A DNA stretch of 13,795 bases, taken from contig CAJMRT010000049.1 of assembly GCA_905215855.1 (NCBI GenBank), positions 1-13,795 of the forward strand, given 5' to 3'. The notes under the pieces were generated by a model. That model was not told where the DNA came from, searched no databases, and worked only from the letters and a program-made list of their open reading frames with translations. This stretch comes from an uncultured bacterium (GTDB taxonomy: Bacteria; Bacillota; Clostridia; Oscillospirales; Acutalibacteraceae). Both the position numbers and the translations under genes were made by a program. Below, one piece after another: positions 7,201 through 13,243 of the stretch; position 1 is the first letter of the stretch, and the number at the start of each line of letters is the position of its first letter.

Positions 7201-7776
7201 TTGGATATTAGAGTCATAAAAAGCAAGAATAGTATTTTTGACGCATTTGTAAACTTGCGTTCAAAAAAGGAACTCCGCAAAATCACGGTTAAGGAACTTT
7301 GCGAAAAAGCACTCATTAACAAATCAACTTTCTACACATATTATGAAGATATGTTTGACCTTTCGGATAAAATTGAAAGTTCGGTTGTTGACGGCATTGT
7401 AAGCACAATAACCAATCCGCAGATGATGATTGACGAACCGGTAAAATTTTATCGCAGTCTTTTGGAGGCGATGGCTGAAAACAAGAAATTGATTGACACG
7501 GTATTTTCGGGTTCACAACATCCTAACCTTATCGTGAAGATTTCTAAATCATTAAAGAAAATGTCTTTTGAAAATCATCCCGAGTACATAAATGATAAAA
7601 AAATCTGCACAATCCTTGACTATGCAATCTACGGCGGTTACTACGCTTTTGTTGAAAATCAGGCAGATACAAACGATTACTCCACGGAACTCATCGAATC
7701 GGTTTCTGTAATTTCAGGACATATGGCAAAACTCATAAAAGAAAACATTCCTGTTCTTAAAGACGGCAGTGTGTGA
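7201..7776 (+). CDS. TetR/AcrR-family transcriptional regulator
   Basis: This 191-residue DNA-binding regulator has an N-terminal helix-turn-helix at about residues 28-50, with ITVKELCEKALINKSTFYTY. This is the standard TetR pattern, in which the recognition helix ends in STFYxYYxD. The remaining 140 residues form the ligand and dimer domain, which resembles the TetR_C group of Firmicutes regulators such as the DhaS type. No inducer can be named. The start is a TTG at 7201, supported by CAGGTG about seven bases upstream and by the protein beginning directly at the conserved first helix. It is divergent from glgB and lies 205 bases upstream of the antiporter in the same direction. Targets could be glgB, itself or the antiporter; the sequence does not decide. 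Confidence 0.92.
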   Translation: MDIRVIKSKNSIFDAFVNLRSKKELRKITVKELCEKALINKSTFYTYYEDMFDLSDKIESSVVDGIVSTITNPQMMIDEPVKFYRSLLEAMAENKKLIDTVFSGSQHPNLIVKISKSLKKMSFENHPEYINDKKICTILDYAIYGGYYAFVENQADTNDYSTELIESVSVISGHMAKLIKENIPVLKDGSV

Positions 7777-7870
7777 AAATGTATATGAGTGACTTTTTTG
7801 TACATTTTTAAAGTTAAAAAATTCATTCATTTGTGCAAAGTGCGATTTTTGTCGAAGTTGAAAATATTTA

Positions 7871-7899
7871 TTTAAAATTGCCGTCGATTGTGATAGAAT
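7871..7899 (+). promoter_or_regulatory. Possible promoter of the antiporter gene
   Basis: TTTAAA (7871-7876), 17 bases and TAGAAT (7894-7899) form a moderate promoter. The start near 7907 would give a leader of about 75 bases containing the whole hairpin at 7931-7970. An alternative pairing is TTGCCG (7878-7883) with TATTCG (7901-7906). The match is imperfect, so the call is tentative. Confidence 0.4.
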
Positions 7900-7930
7900 A
7901 TATTCGGTTTTATAAGAGAGAAAGGAGAGT

Positions 7931-7970
7931 CGGTCAGACTGCCGTTTAGGCGGCGTTTGAAGTCTGTCCG
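7931..7970 (+). ncRNA. Structured leader RNA upstream of the antiporter, candidate cis-regulatory element
   Basis: An outer stem pairs CGGTCAGACT (7931-7940) with AGTCTGTCCG (7961-7970), nine of ten positions with one central T-T mismatch. It encloses an inner GCCG/CGGC stem (7941-7944, 7951-7954) with loop TTTAGG and a one-sided bulge GTTTGA (7955-7960). The AAGGA ribosome binding site starts four bases after the structure. An unused purine-rich AAAGGAGAG lies just before it. No U tail follows, so it is not a terminator. Position and compactness suggest translational control of the ion transporter. Sodium-responsive riboswitches (Na+-I, formerly the DUF1646 motif) are known from cation-transporter leaders, but I cannot confirm a match to that consensus. 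Confidence 0.55.
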
Positions 7971-7981
7971 AAAAGGAAGTT

Positions 7982-9283
7982 ATGGAAATTAACACACTGG
8001 ATATTTTAAAAAATCTTGCCATAATCCTTGTTGCTGCAAAGCTTCTCGGTATTGTTGCCAGAAAGCTCGGCGCACCGCAGGTTGTAGGCGAGATTATTGC
8101 AGGTCTTATCGTAGGACCTTGTATGCTCAATTTTGTATCGTATGACGGGTTCATCTCAGGCATGGCTGAAATCGGCGTTATTTTGCTGATGTTCTCGGCA
8201 GGTCTGGGAACAGATCTTAAAGAGCTTATCAAAACAGGACCTGTTGCCTTGCTTGTTGCGTTTGCCGGTGTAATCGTTTCAGTTCTCGGCGGTGCGGCTG
8301 TTTACCTTGGATTCGGCTTTGGTGACGGCGACCTTGCGATGCTTGAGGCTGTATTTATGGGAACAATCCTTGCGGCAACCTCGGTTAGTATTACTGTTCA
8401 GGCTCTTAAAGAGATGGGACACCTGAAAGGAAGGGTTGCAACAACAATTCTTTCAGCCGCAATTATCGACGATGTTATCGGCATCGTACTTCTCACCGTT
8501 GTAATCGGTTTCAAAAGCCCCGATGTTCAGCCTGCGTCCGTTTGCATCAACATTGTACTTTTCTTTGTTCTTGCATTTATACTCGGCTTTGCACTTTATT
8601 TTCTCTTCAAGTGGCTCGACAAGCTCTGGCCGCACTCAAGAAGAATCCCGATTTTCGGTCTTGTTCTCTGCTTTGCGTGTGCATACTGCGCGGAAGAATT
8701 TTTCGGAATTGCAGACATCACAGGCGCATATGTTGCAGGTATTATTCTCTGTAACATCAAGGATTCACAGTACATCGAAAGAAAGATGGATGTCAGCTCG
8801 TACATGATTTTCGGACCTGTATTCTTTGCAAGTATCGGACTTCAGACAAGCTTTAACGATTTCAACCTTTCAATGCTCTGGTTCTCAATTGCACTCGTTG
8901 CAGTTGCACTTTTGACAAAGGTTATCGGCTGCGGCGGTACGGCAAAGCTTTGCAAATTCAATATGCCCGACTCGCTCAAAATCGGCGTAGGTATGATGAA
9001 CCGTGGTGAGGTCGGTCTTATCGTTGCCAAGAAAGGACTTGACACAGGTCTTATGGCACCGCAGTTTTTTGCTCCTATTATTATTCTCATCATCGTTTCA
9101 TCGCTTGCAACACCTATTCTTCTCAAGGTAGTTTACAAGAAATGGCCGGGTAAAGAAAATGAGGAGGCAGACAACCGTTCGGAAAAGCTTGCCGAAAACG
9201 AAAAGTATCTTACTCAGGAAGTTGTCGGTGCAACCTACAACATCACAGAAGATAATTTCAAAGATAAAAACAAAGACGAATAA
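7982..9283 (+). CDS. CPA2-family monovalent cation:proton antiporter
   Basis: This 433-residue integral membrane protein has about 12-13 predicted helices and exchanges Na+ or K+ for protons across the cell membrane. The Na_H_Exchanger fold is shown by LGAPQVVGEIIAGLIVGP near residues 29-46, LLMFSAGLGTDLKEL (68-82) and the paired acidic motif SAAIIDDVIGIVLL (Asp163-Asp164), the ion-binding centre of electrogenic members. MMNRGEVGLIVAKKG (338-352) supplies the conserved Arg and Glu of a late helix. There is no C-terminal RCK/TrkA-N domain, unlike full-length KefB/KefC; instead there is a charged 45-residue cytoplasmic tail. AGGAAGTT precedes the ATG. The structured leader suggests regulation by an ion or metabolite. 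It is probably monocistronic, closed by the terminator at 9300-9340. Ion specificity cannot be read from sequence. Confidence 0.93.
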   Translation: MEINTLDILKNLAIILVAAKLLGIVARKLGAPQVVGEIIAGLIVGPCMLNFVSYDGFISGMAEIGVILLMFSAGLGTDLKELIKTGPVALLVAFAGVIVSVLGGAAVYLGFGFGDGDLAMLEAVFMGTILAATSVSITVQALKEMGHLKGRVATTILSAAIIDDVIGIVLLTVVIGFKSPDVQPASVCINIVLFFVLAFILGFALYFLFKWLDKLWPHSRRIPIFGLVLCFACAYCAEEFFGIADITGAYVAGIILCNIKDSQYIERKMDVSSYMIFGPVFFASIGLQTSFNDFNLSMLWFSIALVAVALLTKVIGCGGTAKLCKFNMPDSLKIGVGMMNRGEVGLIVAKKGLDTGLMAPQFFAPIIILIIVSSLATPILLKVVYKKWPGKENEEADNRSEKLAENEKYLTQEVVGATYNITEDNFKDKNKDE

Positions 9284-9299
9284 TTTAACAATAACCTAA

Positions 9300-9340
9300 A
9301 AGGACAAATGACAGTCATCAAGTCATTTGTCCTTATTTTT
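9300..9340 (+). terminator. Terminator of the antiporter gene, possibly bidirectional
   Basis: A perfect 13-bp stem, AAGGACAAATGAC (9300-9312) and GTCATTTGTCCTT (9322-9334), has a nine-base loop and is followed by ATTTTTAT. On the minus strand the same stem ends in CCTTTTAGG, so it may also stop the convergent asparaginase operon. It begins 17 bases after the antiporter stop codon. Confidence 0.93.
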
Positions 9341-9360
9341 ATATCTGTATCTGTAAATTG

Positions 9361-10341
9361 TCAATCGTTATCGTAAAAATCTTCTGCACAGGGCAAAAAT
9401 GCCTTGTCAAATTCACTTTTCGGCAAAAGCCACAGCTTGATGTACATTGCAATCGGTGATGCAGGAGGCAGAACTTTTATATTAAGCCTGTCAAATTTCA
9501 GCTTGCTTTCGTAATAAAAGCCCTTGCACGCACCCGTCAAAAATACGGGAATATTCATTGCTTTTGCTTTTTGACAAAAGTTGTTCAAGGCCTTACCGTC
9601 AGTATTCAGCGTACCCGAATGGAATCCCTCAAGTAAAACGGCTTTTACATTTTCCGTAATTTCAGGATAATGCATACCGACCGTTGAGGAAATTTTCAGC
9701 ACATTGCTGTTATCCGAAAGTCGGGTGCTTTCATCAAAAGCGAACTCGCTTTTTAAAGCCTTGTAACGGATGTTCTTCACAAAAATTCCGTTCTGAATTT
9801 TGCCGTAGCTTTCGTCAAAAATACTGTGCAGTTCGTCTCTGTATGCCGAATGTGCAAGCAGTCTTGACGCTCTGTGGATTGTAACGGGCAAATCGGCGTT
9901 TTTATACGAAACAAAAGCACCGTTTCCGCTGCCCGATTTTATAAAGTCAATCGCACCGACAAAATTTTCAAAGCCGTTTGAACGGCTGTCATCAAGCGGA
10001 TAATTTGCCGAAACAAGCACAATCGGCACATTTAAGCCGTCAAAAATATAAGCAAGAAATGCAGATGTATATTGCAAAGTGTCCGTTCCGTGAGTTACAA
10101 CAATGCCGTCATAGCTGTTCAAATCATAGCTTTGCAGACAGTCGGCAAGCCTGTTCATGTGACAGCCCTCAAGATTTTCGCTGAGGACGGTATAAGGCTC
10201 AGCCGTGTCAAAATCAACATCGCCGTACCTGTCAAGATACATCTGCGTGAGCATATATTTCTGCTCATTGTCGGGCGAAAGCACCTCGCCCTTACGCACA
10301 CAGCCGATTGTACCGCCCGTAAAAACAACAAGAATTTTCAT
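9361..10341 (-). CDS. Asparaginase/glutaminase-family protein (type I-like)
   Basis: This 326-residue cytoplasmic protein lacks a signal peptide, as in type I asparaginases, which hydrolyse L-asparagine to aspartate and ammonia. The first catalytic motif TGGTIG is at 8-13 (nucleophile Thr11), followed by YTVLSENLEG (50-59, substrate-binding Ser-Glu-Asn). VVTHGTDTLQYTS (81-93) supplies Thr86 and Asp87 of the second motif. In characterised enzymes a catalytic Lys follows in an NRxTK-like stretch. Here the equivalent segment seems to be HRASR (156-160), with Arg160 in that place. AGAGGTG lies seven bases upstream of the ATG. It is the last gene of an operon with the flavoprotein and DUF1015 genes, 44 bases after the flavoprotein. 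It could be an active asparaginase of a divergent subgroup or a related amidohydrolase. Confidence 0.88.
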   Translation of the reverse strand: MKILVVFTGGTIGCVRKGEVLSPDNEQKYMLTQMYLDRYGDVDFDTAEPYTVLSENLEGCHMNRLADCLQSYDLNSYDGIVVTHGTDTLQYTSAFLAYIFDGLNVPIVLVSANYPLDDSRSNGFENFVGAIDFIKSGSGNGAFVSYKNADLPVTIHRASRLLAHSAYRDELHSIFDESYGKIQNGIFVKNIRYKALKSEFAFDESTRLSDNSNVLKISSTVGMHYPEITENVKAVLLEGFHSGTLNTDGKALNNFCQKAKAMNIPVFLTGACKGFYYESKLKFDRLNIKVLPPASPIAMYIKLWLLPKSEFDKAFLPCAEDFYDND

Positions 10342-10385
10342 ATACTCACCTCTTTCATATTCTGCCCTTAAAGGTTATAAATAAA

Positions 10386-10850
10386 CTATTTATTTTCCTT
10401 GCCCGTGATTTTTTCGATTGTGATTTCATAAACGCCTGTCATACTGCCCGATTTCTCTATGCACCTTTTTCCGCTTTCGATAAATTCGGGAGCATATTTT
10501 TCAACAATCAGTTCAAGACCTCTGTTCTTGTTTTCAGCCGATTTTGAAATCGTACCGAACACAACCGCACTTTCGTATTTTGAAGTCAGTTTTGCACCGT
10601 CAATTCTGTTGTTTTGAACCGTGCAGAACGAAACCTTGTTGCTGTATTCAATATTTTTCAGTTTCAAGCCCGAATTCGGAGCGCAATGGAAATAAATTTT
10701 GTTGCCCTCAACGGCAAAATTTACAGGCACACCGTAGGGATAGCCGTCCTCGCCGATTGTTGACAAAATGCCGTATTCACCGTTTTTAAGGATTTCATAG
10801 GCTCTTTCTTCGGTAGTTTCCCTGTCTTTTCTACGCATCTTTTCGTTCAT
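10386..10850 (-). CDS. Pyridoxamine 5'-phosphate oxidase-like (NimA-related) flavoprotein
   Basis: This 154-residue single-domain FMN-binding split-barrel protein begins with the NimA-type MRRKDRETTEERAYEILKNG. The barrel follows: GILSTIGEDGYPYGVPVNFA (28-47), then KIYFHCAPNSGLKLKNIEYS (51-70), whose His matches the conserved His of Nim proteins. Members bind FMN and reduce small molecules; some reduce nitroimidazole drugs, but most have unknown substrates, so resistance should not be assumed. The start codon overlaps the stop of the upstream DUF1015 gene by one base (TAATG), with GGAG about eight bases upstream inside that gene, indicating translational coupling. Met5 is a less likely start. 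It is followed by the asparaginase gene after 44 bases. Family assignment is firm; role is unknown. Confidence 0.92.
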   Translation of the reverse strand: MNEKMRRKDRETTEERAYEILKNGEYGILSTIGEDGYPYGVPVNFAVEGNKIYFHCAPNSGLKLKNIEYSNKVSFCTVQNNRIDGAKLTSKYESAVVFGTISKSAENKNRGLELIVEKYAPEFIESGKRCIEKSGSMTGVYEITIEKITGKENK

Positions 10851-12139
10851 TATTCAACTCCGATATCATTCATAACCATGCCCGTAATCATTTTCGGATA
10901 GAAATATGTTGACTTCTGCGGCATCTTTTCGCCTGCGGCGGCAACATCACGGATTTCGGTTACTCTTGTCGGATTAAGCACAAACGAGCATTGGAACCTG
11001 CCGTTGTCAACGCCCTCAACAGCCTCTGAGAAGAATTTTGTGTATGTAAGGTTAATCTGATTTGCCATATTTTCCTTATCAATGCCGAAAATTCTTTCAA
11101 GCACAAGTGAATGGAGAACGGTAACATCAAGCTGTCTTGACGGTTCGCTCAATTCGGGAAGAAGCTTGTCCATAATGTCAAGATTTTTCAGCACAAGCTT
11201 GTACCATTTTCCGTTTCCGACATAGAATCCGAATGCCTTTTTGCCCTCATCATAGAGCTTTGCAAGCTCGCTTTCCATATTGTCCGTGCCGTTCATTTCG
11301 GTAACATCAAAATATTCCCTGCAACCGTCAAGAACTTTTTCAACATTAAAGTCCTGCAAGTCACGCACAAGGCGGTGTGTCGGGAATACAACAAGACCCG
11401 GATGCTCCATATCAACAAGGTAAATCATCTGATAATCACAGGGATCGCCAACCTTTGAAAGACCGTTTTCACGGCAGTAGTTTCGATAGTTTAAGGCGGT
11501 TTCATAGCGATGGTGACCGTCTGCAATGTAGAGCTTTCTGTCGGCAAAATCTGCACAAAGCTTTGCGATTACATTTTCATCCGTAACAATCCAAAGTCTG
11601 TGAGTAACACCCTCGCTGTCGGTAAATTCAAGCTTTGGTGCGTCCTTTGATTCATTGTCAATTGTTGCGAGGGTTGTATGCTCGCTGTCCATATAAAGGG
11701 CATAAATCTGACTGAAATTGCAGTTTGTTGCCTTCATAAGATTAAGTCTGTCCTCTTTAGCCTTTGAAAGAGTGAACTCGTGCGGAAGAATGATTCCCTT
11801 TTCAAATTCTTCAAGATGAACACGGGCGATGATACCCTTGATGCTCTTGCGTTCGCCGTAAGCCGTAAATTCTTCCTCATAAACATAGATTGCCGGCTTG
11901 TCCTCGCTCACAAGAATGCCCCTGTTCCGCCACATATCAAGGATTTCGCTTGCTGTCTGATATGGGTTTTCGCCCTCTTTCGGGAGTTCAAGACGAATAA
12001 TGTTGTACTCATTTTCGCTGATGTAGCCGAGTCTTTGTTCCTCGCTTATGATGTCATAAGGCGGACAGCAAAGTTGAGAAATTTCGCCTGCTTTTTCCGT
12101 GTTGTAACGCATTCCTCTGAACGCTTTTATTTCTGCCAT
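10850..12139 (-). CDS. DUF1015-family protein
   Basis: This 429-residue soluble protein belongs to the conserved DUF1015 family (about 400-430 residues), whose biochemical function I do not know. Family hallmarks are FRGMRYN near the N-terminus, CCPPYD (24-29), IIRLELP, the LPHEFT/KEDRLNLMKAT stretch in the first third, and the strongly conserved ADGHHRYETA at about 206-215. The His-His-Arg cluster of that last motif suggests a metal or phosphate site; this is inference. The start is fixed at 12139 because a perfect GGAGG sits eight bases upstream. The longer frame from a TTG at 12154 would read through that very site. It is the first gene of a three-gene operon and is coupled to the flavoprotein by overlapping stop and start codons. 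A promoter lies at 12203-12231. Confidence 0.93.
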   Translation of the reverse strand: MAEIKAFRGMRYNTEKAGEISQLCCPPYDIISEEQRLGYISENEYNIIRLELPKEGENPYQTASEILDMWRNRGILVSEDKPAIYVYEEEFTAYGERKSIKGIIARVHLEEFEKGIILPHEFTLSKAKEDRLNLMKATNCNFSQIYALYMDSEHTTLATIDNESKDAPKLEFTDSEGVTHRLWIVTDENVIAKLCADFADRKLYIADGHHRYETALNYRNYCRENGLSKVGDPCDYQMIYLVDMEHPGLVVFPTHRLVRDLQDFNVEKVLDGCREYFDVTEMNGTDNMESELAKLYDEGKKAFGFYVGNGKWYKLVLKNLDIMDKLLPELSEPSRQLDVTVLHSLVLERIFGIDKENMANQINLTYTKFFSEAVEGVDNGRFQCSFVLNPTRVTEIRDVAAAGEKMPQKSTYFYPKMITGMVMNDIGVE

Positions 12140-12202
12140 ATTAAAAACCTCCAAATTTTTTTATTTTTCGGTCAAGTGTACTTGCACCGTATGGATAAAG
12201 TA

Positions 12203-12231
12203 ATTATAACACAAATAGTTTCTTTGAACAA
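12203..12231 (-). promoter_or_regulatory. Promoter of the DUF1015-flavoprotein-asparaginase operon
   Basis: On the minus strand TTGTTC (12231-12226) is followed after 17 bases by TATAAT (12208-12203). The leader to the start at 12139 would be about 57 bases. It is back to back with the tRNA promoter about 70 bases away. Confidence 0.75.
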
Positions 12232-12296
12232 GAGAAAAGTGAACTTATTTGAATTTACTGTGCAAAATCACAATGAATATTACGGCAGAAAAATCA

Positions 12297-12325
12297 TTGA
12301 CAATCAAAGGAAAGTTTGATATAAT
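12297..12325 (+). promoter_or_regulatory. Consensus promoter of the tRNA gene
   Basis: TTGACA (12297-12302), a 17-base spacer and TATAAT (12320-12325) match the housekeeping consensus exactly, as expected for a stable-RNA gene. Transcription would begin near 12332, about 60 bases before the tRNA. Confidence 0.92.
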
Positions 12326-12350
12326 ATTTTTTGCGTAAGCTGATTACGAT

Positions 12351-12380
12351 ATTTGACATTGCATAAACGATTTGTCAAAT
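12351..12380 (+). repeat. Inverted repeat in the tRNA leader
   Basis: ATTTGACA (12351-12358) and TGTCAAAT (12373-12380) are perfect inverted copies separated by 14 bases. They lie between the promoter and the 5' end of the tRNA. It may be a leader hairpin removed by processing. No function is known. Confidence 0.5.
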
Positions 12381-12393
12381 GAAAACAGAATAC

Positions 12394-12470
12394 GCGCCAA
12401 TAGCTCAGTTGGTTAGAGCTACCGGCTCATAACCGGTCGGTCCGGGGTTCGAGTCCCTGTTGGCGCACCA
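12394..12470 (+). tRNA. tRNA-Met (CAT), elongator type
   Basis: A complete 77-base cloverleaf includes an encoded CCA end. The acceptor stem pairs GCGCCAA with TTGGCGC; the D arm is GCTC/GAGC; the anticodon stem ACCGG/CCGGT holds loop CTCATAA with anticodon CAT (12428-12430); the T arm is CGGGG/CCCTG with loop TTCGAGT. The first acceptor pair is G-C, and the GGG/CCC pairs of initiator anticodon stems are missing, so it is not the initiator. A lysidine-modified tRNA-Ile (CAT) cannot be fully excluded, but the body resembles clostridial elongator tRNA-Met. Confidence 0.97.
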
Positions 12471-12474
12471 AAAA

Positions 12475-12522
12475 AACCGCATTAGAAAGCCATTTTTAGC
12501 TTTTTGGTGCGGTTATTTTTAT
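12475..12522 (+). terminator. Strong terminator of the tRNA gene
   Basis: AACCGCATTAGAAAGC (12475-12490) pairs along all 16 bases with GCTTTTTGGTGCGGTT (12499-12514), three of the pairs being G-U. The loop is eight bases and ATTTTTAT follows. It begins four bases after the CCA end. Confidence 0.92.
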
Positions 12523-12636
12523 GTCCTTTGTATGTTAAAATACGCTGAAATACACGAAAATCAGCTAAAAATGCATTGCAAATGCAAGGCAGAAAAAAGT
12601 TGTGATATTCACCTCACCTCTAATTTGTAAACCATT

Positions 12637-12653
12637 TTATAAAAATTTTATAA
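12637..12653. repeat. AT-only palindrome in the gap after the tRNA
   Basis: TTATAAAA and TTTTATAA are perfect 8-base inverted arms around a single A, followed by TTTTT. Between the tRNA terminator and the next promoter (12523-12670) I see no credible gene; this palindrome and a short TGCATT-GCA-AATGCA one (12572-12586) are the main structures. It could be a weak terminator or an AT-rich recombination or binding site. Confidence 0.35.
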
Positions 12654-12670
12654 TTTTTCTGCAAAAGTGC

Positions 12671-12699
12671 TTGGTGAATACACCTGTTAGGTGTATAAT
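12671..12699 (+). promoter_or_regulatory. Promoter with embedded palindromic operator for the small-gene cassette
   Basis: TTGGTG (12671-12676) and TATAAT (12694-12699) are 17 bases apart. The spacer and the start of the -10 hold the perfect palindrome ATACACCT-GTT-AGGTGTAT (12678-12696). A related 8-mer, TATTCACC (12606-12613), is the inverse of GGTGAATA (12673-12680), giving a second pair 60 bases apart. A repressor dimer on this site would block polymerase. The small helix-turn-helix protein encoded at 13061 is the obvious candidate, by inference. Confidence 0.8.
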
Positions 12700-12724
12700 A
12701 TAGACAATGAAAGGGGGTGAGGAA

Positions 12725-12823
12725 ATGAAAAAGCCAAAAAAATCCACCATCAAAATGGTCGAATTAATAATCAAAGCGATACTTGCCCTATCTGCTCTGA
12801 TAACAGCCATTAGATGGTGGTAA
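12725..12823 (+). CDS. 32-residue single-helix membrane peptide, unknown function
   Basis: The ORF encodes a short protein: a basic head (MKKPKKSTIK), one hydrophobic helix (about residues 11-27, MVELIIKAILALSALIT) and an Arg-Trp-Trp end. A very strong purine-rich site, AAGGGGGTGAGG, lies directly before the ATG, and the promoter-operator at 12671-12699 is about 25 bases further upstream. These features support real translation despite the size. Basic head plus one helix plus aromatic end resembles type I toxin peptides, small phage membrane proteins and other short membrane regulators. The Bacteroidales 'smalltalk' peptides found beside amidases are similar in size and layout, but I see no sequence proof of relation. 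Function is unknown. Confidence 0.65.
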   Translation: MKKPKKSTIKMVELIIKAILALSALITAIRWW

Positions 12824-12829
12824 CATCAA

Positions 12830-12862
12830 GAGGGGCTTAAAGCCCCTCCCCCCCTTATGGGG
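12830..12862 (+). promoter_or_regulatory. GC-rich hairpin with C7 tract and competing G4 pairing
   Basis: GAGGGGCT (12830-12837) pairs perfectly with AGCCCCTC (12841-12848) across a three-base loop, six bases after the 32-residue ORF's stop codon. Seven C residues run on at 12848-12854. GGGG at 12859-12862 can pair with 12851-12854 as a second hairpin. No U tract follows, so it is not a normal terminator. It may be an mRNA stabiliser, a processing site or a switch between two pairings. Confidence 0.5.
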
Positions 12863-12900
12863 ATAATATTATTATATCAATATGAAAGGAAAAATGCAAT

Positions 12901-13068
12901 ATGAAGAAAAATAATTTCTGGCTGTTCAGCCTTATTTGTTTATTTATCGTATGCGTTGCAAGTAAATTTTTTGTTGTTGCTCGCATAGCCTTGGGCATAA
13001 ATGCAGTTATAGTCCTTGTGCAAACTGTTTGTGATTTTATAAGATTTAGGAGAACATATAATGAATAA
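12901..13068 (+). CDS. 55-residue two-helix membrane protein, unknown function
   Basis: The ORF begins MKKNNFWLFS and has two predicted membrane segments, about residues 6-24 and 26-46, ending in a short charged tail (RFRRTYNE). AAAGGA lies ten bases before the ATG. Its last eight bases overlap the first eight of the helix-turn-helix gene (ATGAATAA), a classic translationally coupled arrangement that supports both genes being real. No family is recognised. Small membrane protein plus tiny DNA-binding protein pairs occur at the edges of prophages and integrative elements. Confidence 0.6.
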   Translation: MKKNNFWLFSLICLFIVCVASKFFVVARIALGINAVIVLVQTVCDFIRFRRTYNE

Positions 13069-13237
13069 AATTAAAGAGGCAAGAATTGCAACAGGATTGA
13101 GCAGAGCAGAAATTGCAAAAATAATGGAAGTGCCGTACCGCACTTGGGAAAATTGGGAGAGCGACAACAATCCAAACTACCCTAAACCTTACTTTGAACG
13201 GCTTATACTGAAAGAGCTTAAAAATATCCGCAAATAA
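13061..13237 (+). CDS. 58-residue helix-turn-helix (XRE-like) DNA-binding protein
   Basis: The sequence MNKIKEARIATGLSRAEIAK (1-20) followed by IMEVPYRTWENWE (21-33) fits the first four helices of a lambda-repressor/Cro-type fold. Helix 2 is RAEIAKIM and the recognition helix is around PYRTWENWE; the TWENWE stretch is frequent in small XRE regulators. A short C-terminal helix, YFERLILKELKNI, ends the protein. No effector domain is present. AGGAG is eight bases before the ATG, inside the preceding gene, which it overlaps by eight bases. It is the last gene before the terminator at 13244-13284. It may repress the cassette through the palindrome at 12678-12696; this is inference. Confidence 0.82.
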   Translation: MNKIKEARIATGLSRAEIAKIMEVPYRTWENWESDNNPNYPKPYFERLILKELKNIRK

Positions 13238-13243
13238 CAAACT

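Noticed and set aside
7714..8232. Minus-strand ORF across the tetR-antiporter gap
   Set aside because: It overlaps the 5' end of the well-supported antiporter gene and the structured leader; the translation looks like a random shadow.
7982..9283. KefB/KefC glutathione-gated potassium efflux assignment
   Set aside because: The protein ends without the RCK/TrkA-N domain required for that gating, so only the general CPA2 antiporter call is made.
11780..12319. Plus-strand 179-residue ORF
   Set aside because: It is antisense to the DUF1015 gene and runs through its promoter and leader; no ribosome site and no recognised motif.
12445..12470. Second copy of the tRNA 3' end as an attachment site
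   Set aside because: No repeat of this segment is found elsewhere in the window; the mobile-element idea therefore remains unproven.
12532..12630. 32-codon plus-strand ORF beginning MLKYAEIHENQ after the tRNA terminator
   Set aside because: No ribosome binding site or promoter precedes it and it shows no recognisable pattern; a chance ORF is more likely.
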